Assembly: GCA_958296055.1 (NCBI GenBank)
Contig: CATQHS010000001.1
Span: 2,948,277 to 3,012,276 of the forward strand
Direction: 5' to 3'
DNA from: an uncultured Acidimicrobiales bacterium
GTDB taxonomy: Bacteria; Actinomycetota; Acidimicrobiia; Acidimicrobiales; Aldehydirespiratoraceae
Length of the DNA stretch: 64,000 nucleotides
The position numbers and the translations under genes were made by a program. Within the stretch, counting starts at the first letter, position 1, and each line of letters begins with the position of its first letter. Under the pieces are notes generated by a model that was not told the DNA's origin, did not search any database, and saw only the letters and a program-made list of their open reading frames with translations. This document shows, in pieces, positions 60,561 through 64,000 of this stretch.

Positions 60561-60960
60561 GACCGACGAGGCTCTCGGCCAGGCCGTGGACGTGTGGAAG
60601 GCAGTCGAGCGAGAGATCATCACCCCTCTTCGACCGTGGCTCGGCTACTTCATGCTCATTGAATCTATGAGCTGTACGACCACATCCGCCCTCTCGAAAC
60701 AGGCGAGCAACGGCATCCGCCTCTTTTGGGTTGGGTGAGTCTACCCGTGGTGGTTGCGCTCCCGTGGTTGGCTGGAGATGCGAGCGGACGCGTTCGGCGT
60801 CGCTGGCCGACCAACCGACCTGCATAGCGGCGGAGGGAAAGGGACAAAAGACCGACTGGCTTTGATTTCGTGATGCAAAGGCATCCTCAGGAGAAGGCAC
60901 CGTTACTGTGGATAAGGCTCAAAGAGTGGAGGATTTCTAGTCCGCTTTGATGACATATTG
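60561..60960. other. about 400 bases without a recognisable gene
   Basis: A minus-strand frame of 149 codons spans much of this (ending inside the SDR relic in another frame) but shows no recognisable motif and no clear ribosome-binding site. Probably scrambled remnants. The last ~40 bases become AT-rich and carry TGTATACT, an extended -10 element, before the small gene. Confidence 0.4.
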
Positions 60961-61000
60961 TATACTAGGGTATGGCATTATAATGAAGAAAGAGGAGGCT

Positions 61001-61183
61001 ATGTTCAAATTCAAGAAGCGTGCTAAGCGCCCCAAACCGCCTCGTATTCTGCCGTTGGAATATACTGGCTATCACTGGCCGGAGCGTGAAGACGATAATG
61101 ATCCGATTGTGCTGCCCGAGAGCTGGTTCCCGGTGAAGGACTCTTCTCCGAAAACGGGCGAATCCGCAGACACTCCGCAATAG
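61001..61183 (+). CDS. small basic protein of unknown function
   Basis: 60 aa: MFKFKKRAKRPKPPRILPLE followed by an acidic, proline-rich tail (WPEREDDNDPIVLPESWFPV). AGAGGAGG lies just before the ATG and TATACT (60961-60966) upstream could be its -10. An ATG at 60983 would add six residues. AT-rich, codon use unlike the surrounding genes. Its end overlaps an IclR remnant on the other strand. Not recognised. Confidence 0.45.
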   Translation: MFKFKKRAKRPKPPRILPLEYTGYHWPEREDDNDPIVLPESWFPVKDSSPKTGESADTPQ

Positions 61184-61256
61184 CCGGGGTGTCCACCGGC
61201 TCCAGGGCCAAGGCTCGCAGCAGCATGAAGGCCCGCTCGATGGTCTGGATCGACAT
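61176..61256 (-). pseudogene. N-terminal fragment of an IclR-family regulator
   Basis: The minus-strand frame begins MSIQTIERAFMLLRALALEP and continues VDTPAIAECL, the first helices of an IclR helix-turn-helix domain. After about 27 codons similarity ends within the overlapping small gene. The rest of the regulator is missing. Confidence 0.6.
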
Positions 61257-61335
61257 GCGTCCAGCCTACCGACGGACCTCAAGCGGGCGTTCCAAAATCT
61301 GGAAGCCGGGATTCAGTAAGGGTTACGATGAGCGC

Positions 61336-62079
61336 TCATGGGTCGTTGTAGCTGATCAGATCATCCGGGGATTGCAGTGGCGTTTTTCCGTTTCCAAAGA
61401 AGCTAGTCGCTTCTTCAAGGGCGTGAGTAACCGCATTGTAGACACCGATGATTGTTCGTATCCCTGTTAGCGCGTGTGGTTGTTGAACTGTCCAGGTTTC
61501 GCCATTTTTGGAGCGAACCCACACACTTCCTTTGCCGGTGTTAGGGAAAGCTTGAGGGCGCAGAGTGTCACCGTGGGCAAAAGCATTGCGTATGTAAGAA
61601 ACTGCTTGTAGTAAGCCTTTTAGGTCGGCCCAGTTTGATGGGCTCGGTTGACGACTACCTCTGCCATCACCTTTATATGATTTTGGCTTCACAGTTGCTG
61701 TGAACTGAGCGACATCTGGAAGAATTCCAAGTTCTATTCCAAAGTGCGCAAATAAGATTCGTTCAATCTTGGTGGCACTGGGGGCACTGAGCGGGTTTTC
61801 GACGAGGTACTCGCGCTGACCCCGAGACAGAGTATCTTGCCCTGTCTCTGAATTTCGATGTCCGTGGGCCGCAAGGACGATGTTCTCCAAGCCGGCTTCC
61901 AGAGCGGCGTACGCGACCACGAGAGTCGACAACCATTGAGTGTTGCGGGGACCGCGGCGCCGTCCGCTGCCACCGCTTTGGATGTGGAAGTAGTCCCACA
62001 GATCGAGAACCGGTCGAAGATCGTCTCGGTAGAACTGGTTTACAGCGTCGTGGGCGTTGGGCCATCTTTTATCGGTCAT
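61336..62079 (-). CDS. HEPN-domain protein (putative RNase)
   Basis: 247 aa, not recognised by name. It shows an HEPN-type Rx4H motif, YIRNAFAHGD, with R near residue 164 and H near 169, preceded by a long helix (LKGLLQAVS) and an N-terminal helical half (STLVVAYAALEAGLENIVLA). This layout matches HEPN domains, which act as RNases in toxin-antitoxin and phage-defence systems. The ATG lies 6 bases after the DUF499 stop with AGGA between, so the two are cotranscribed. AT-richer than flanks. Nuclease function is inferred. Confidence 0.7.
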   Translation of the reverse strand: MTDKRWPNAHDAVNQFYRDDLRPVLDLWDYFHIQSGGSGRRRGPRNTQWLSTLVVAYAALEAGLENIVLAAHGHRNSETGQDTLSRGQREYLVENPLSAPSATKIERILFAHFGIELGILPDVAQFTATVKPKSYKGDGRGSRQPSPSNWADLKGLLQAVSYIRNAFAHGDTLRPQAFPNTGKGSVWVRSKNGETWTVQQPHALTGIRTIIGVYNAVTHALEEATSFFGNGKTPLQSPDDLISYNDP

Positions 62080-62085
62080 GTCCTG

Positions 62086-64000
62086 TCAGCTTTCGAAGTC
62101 GGTGGAGTCGAATTTGAGGGTGGCGGCGTTTTCGGTGACGGTTCGCTGCACCCGGTCGTCGAAGCCCTCAGGGGACTCGGCCTCCACCTCGATGGTGATC
62201 GACAGCTTGGCCCCTTCGGTTCGCTCCAACTGGCTCACGATGGCCTCGGCCACGTCGGCGGCGGTCTTGGCCCAGCGCACGGAGTCGAGCGTGATGCGCC
62301 CGTAGTAGCGGGTCGGCCATACCGGACCCGCCGGACCGGCTGGCTCGCCAGAGCCCTCTGCGCCCCCCGAACTCGGAGCGAGCAAGGGACCCCGGTCCCC
62401 GGGCCCGGTCCGATCCCCATCTCCGGGCGAGCCCGGAGTGGCCGCGGAATGCTCGGCTGAGCGCTGCGCAACCGCCGCAACGGGATTGACCAACAGCCCG
62501 CTCGGAGCGACCGCGGCGAGCTGTTCGTACGCCCTGAGCCCCACGTACCGCTCGCCGTCGTGGCCGTCGGCGTAGGCGAAGCCGTCCGTCTCCCACGTAA
62601 GCGCCAGCACCCCGTCCCGGACTGCCTCCTCCAGCACCGAGCGCTTCACCAGGCGGGGCAGGTACAGGTACTGCGTGTAGTCGTCCCACAACTGATCGAT
62701 CCCCACGTGGTCGCCCCGCCACAGCGGAATGCGGTTGATGTCGAGGCGCAGCCGGGTGCCGGAGTAGGCCGGGATCAGCGCCTCCTCGCCCTTCAGTTTC
62801 TCCGCCACCCGCTCGGCCAGCGTCCCCGAGCCCGAAACCCGGATGGCGTCCCAGCGGACCGGCCCGGTGGGGTCGCCTATGGACTGGTTCGGGTTGAGCA
62901 CCCACAGGTAGGTCTCGGCCACCCGGTCGTCGACGGTCTTGTGCGACTCCTTCAGCTTGTCCGCGATCTGGCGGACCTGGAAGTTGTCGAGGTGGAGCGT
63001 GTCGCGGTCCTCGTCGATGGACTTCCAGGCCAGCCACTGGCGGGCGGCGGCGCGCAGGTCGTCGAGGCGGGCCTTGTCGGCGGCGAGGAACACCAGCATG
63101 TTGCGGCACCGCCGGGCTCCGGCCCCCCGCTCGGCCAGCAGCCGCCCGGCGAACTCAAGCGCCTCGCTGTCGTCGGTCTTGGAGTCGTGCGGCGAACTCG
63201 GGTCGAGCACCACCAGCCGGGCCGAGCCCTCGTCGGGCACATCCCCCGGCGAGCGGGGGCAGGCGTGCACCGCCGTGAAGAGAGAGGGCCGGGACCGCAC
63301 CCCGTCCAAACGCGAGCGGATCTCCTCGTCGACGTCGGCGTCGGAGAAGTGGGACTGAGCCCGGTCCTGGGCCAGCCGGGTGACGGTGGGCTGTAGCGAA
63401 TACCAGTAGCGGGCCCCGTCGCGGTACAGGTGCATGGCCTGGTCCGACAGCCGCCGCAGGGCGTCGCCGAACGTGGCCGGCGCCTCGCCGGGCTGCACGC
63501 ACCCGAGCTTGATGGACCGGTCGTCGAGCCCCTTGTTGGCCGCCTCCTGCGACGGCGCCGAGCCGAAGTAGACGGTGCGGGCGATGCGCCGGGCCGCCGA
63601 GTAGCGGCCCAGGTTGGGGTTGGCCTTGTCCAGCTTCAGGGGCAGCGATTCGGGGCCGTCGATGTCGGTCTCGATAACCGGCCGCCAGCCGTCGTCGAGG
63701 TACCGGATCAGCTCGGCGGCCACGTCGTTGTCGTCGATGGGGATGGTGGCCGGCATGATCAGCAGCCCCGAGTCGCTGCGCACCCACAGCGAGTGGATGA
63801 CCTTGGCCATGAGCCGCAGCACCCCCCGGGTGCGCTGGAACCGCTCCAGCTCGGACCAGTCTCCGAAGAGTCGGTCGAACAGCTCGGGGTGGATCGGATA
63901 GGCGGCCTTCATGCGCCGCTCGTAGTCGCCCTCCCCGCACTCCGAGGGGAACTCGTTGCGCTGGGCCTGAGCCCGGTAGAGGTCCCCGAACGCCTTCACC
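62086..64000 (-). CDS. DUF499-family ATPase, C-terminal part (runs off window)
   Basis: At least 638 residues of the C-terminal part of a large protein; the start and any P-loop are beyond the window. Segments such as YPIHPELFDRLFGDWSELER, FQRTRGVLRLMAKVIHSLW, ARLVVLDPSSPHDSKTDDSE, RNMLVFLAADKARLDDLRAA and QLWDDYTQYLYLPRLVKRSV are typical of DUF499 ATPases. Such proteins belong to a predicted defence locus with a DUF1156 methylase and a helicase. A Gly/Pro-rich linker near residue 560 precedes a C-terminal domain (YYGRITLDSVRWAKTAADVA). The downstream HEPN gene supports a defence role. Confidence 0.8.
   Translation of the reverse strand, partial: VKAFGDLYRAQAQRNEFPSECGEGDYERRMKAAYPIHPELFDRLFGDWSELERFQRTRGVLRLMAKVIHSLWVRSDSGLLIMPATIPIDDNDVAAELIRYLDDGWRPVIETDIDGPESLPLKLDKANPNLGRYSAARRIARTVYFGSAPSQEAANKGLDDRSIKLGCVQPGEAPATFGDALRRLSDQAMHLYRDGARYWYSLQPTVTRLAQDRAQSHFSDADVDEEIRSRLDGVRSRPSLFTAVHACPRSPGDVPDEGSARLVVLDPSSPHDSKTDDSEALEFAGRLLAERGAGARRCRNMLVFLAADKARLDDLRAAARQWLAWKSIDEDRDTLHLDNFQVRQIADKLKESHKTVDDRVAETYLWVLNPNQSIGDPTGPVRWDAIRVSGSGTLAERVAEKLKGEEALIPAYSGTRLRLDINRIPLWRGDHVGIDQLWDDYTQYLYLPRLVKRSVLEEAVRDGVLALTWETDGFAYADGHDGERYVGLRAYEQLAAVAPSGLLVNPVAAVAQRSAEHSAATPGSPGDGDRTGPGDRGPLLAPSSGGAEGSGEPAGPAGPVWPTRYYGRITLDSVRWAKTAADVAEAIVSQLERTEGAKLSITIEVEAESPEGFDDRVQRTVTENAATLKFDSTDFES

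Noticed and set aside
60451-60900. A 149-codon minus-strand frame
   Set aside because: It runs out of frame through the SDR relic, has no motif and no good ribosome-binding site; not called as a gene.

Overview
The window is about 64 kb of very GC-rich DNA from an actinobacterium. The gene content fits an uncultured Acidimicrobiia-like lineage: several LLM-class (probably F420- or FMN-dependent) oxidoreductases, a mycothiol-type maleylpyruvate isomerase-fold protein, class II LeuA with a Leu-codon leader, a DUF222-HNH (13E12-type) endonuclease, a PAC2 protein, and many genes with a -10 element 6-8 bases before the start codon (leaderless mRNAs). The lineage is an inference from gene content only. 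No rRNA, tRNA or CRISPR array was seen.

Layout. 0-5.7 kb: ruvB-queA-tgt, interrupted by a reverse-strand secreted FN3/SLH/sugar-dehydrogenase protein; the Tgt lacks the usual zinc cysteines. 5.6-15.1 kb: acyl-CoA ligase, glycolate oxidase glcDEF, quinone reductase, a direct glutaminyl-tRNA synthetase and a DUF1932 dehydrogenase. 15.1-23.9 kb: a complete branched-chain amino acid-type ABC importer on the minus strand (LivH, a fused LivM-LivG, LivF) with three tandem binding lipoproteins. 24-31.2 kb: aroK, SpoU methyltransferase, ion channel/RCK, MauE-like membrane protein, mutM, hemH, crotonase, SDR, PAC2. 31.3-38.9 kb: leuA behind a recognisable attenuator, PIG-L deacetylase, three LLM oxidoreductases, a second crotonase and a small SAM methyltransferase. 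39.0-40.5 kb: a two-gene type II restriction-modification system. 40.6-46.9 kb: amidohydrolase, acyl-CoA dehydrogenase, MDMPI protein, orphan methylmalonyl-CoA mutase small subunit and another LLM enzyme. 46.9-50.9 kb: a lower-GC island with three near-identical secreted lipoprotein genes, bracketed by 68-bp direct repeats. 50.9-58.1 kb: homocysteine methyltransferase, SDR, truncated nucleoside hydrolase, SHOCT-like protein, nitronate monooxygenase, acetoacetate decarboxylase-like protein, TetR and amidohydrolase. 58.1-64 kb: accessory region with a repeat-flanked DUF222-HNH gene, gene fragments, a HEPN protein and the C-terminal part of a DUF499 ATPase that runs off the window.

Three kinds of small-scale genome structure stand out. 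(1) A ~50-bp palindrome (core GTTGTCG-N5-CGACAA) occurs twice, once in an intergenic region and once in frame inside mutA; both strands of both copies can encode an FSE..LS..DN.CSE peptide, which resembles the behaviour of Rickettsia palindromic elements. (2) A ~95-bp module (core GTCCTGTCAC) brackets the DUF222-HNH gene as an inverted repeat with matching 52-bp internal spacing, and a solo copy forms the C-terminus of a membrane protein 32 kb away. (3) Several convergent gene junctions carry duplications that contain both stop codons, and the lipoprotein island sits inside one such duplication. These are the best candidates for something undescribed; the pathway genes themselves are mostly ordinary.
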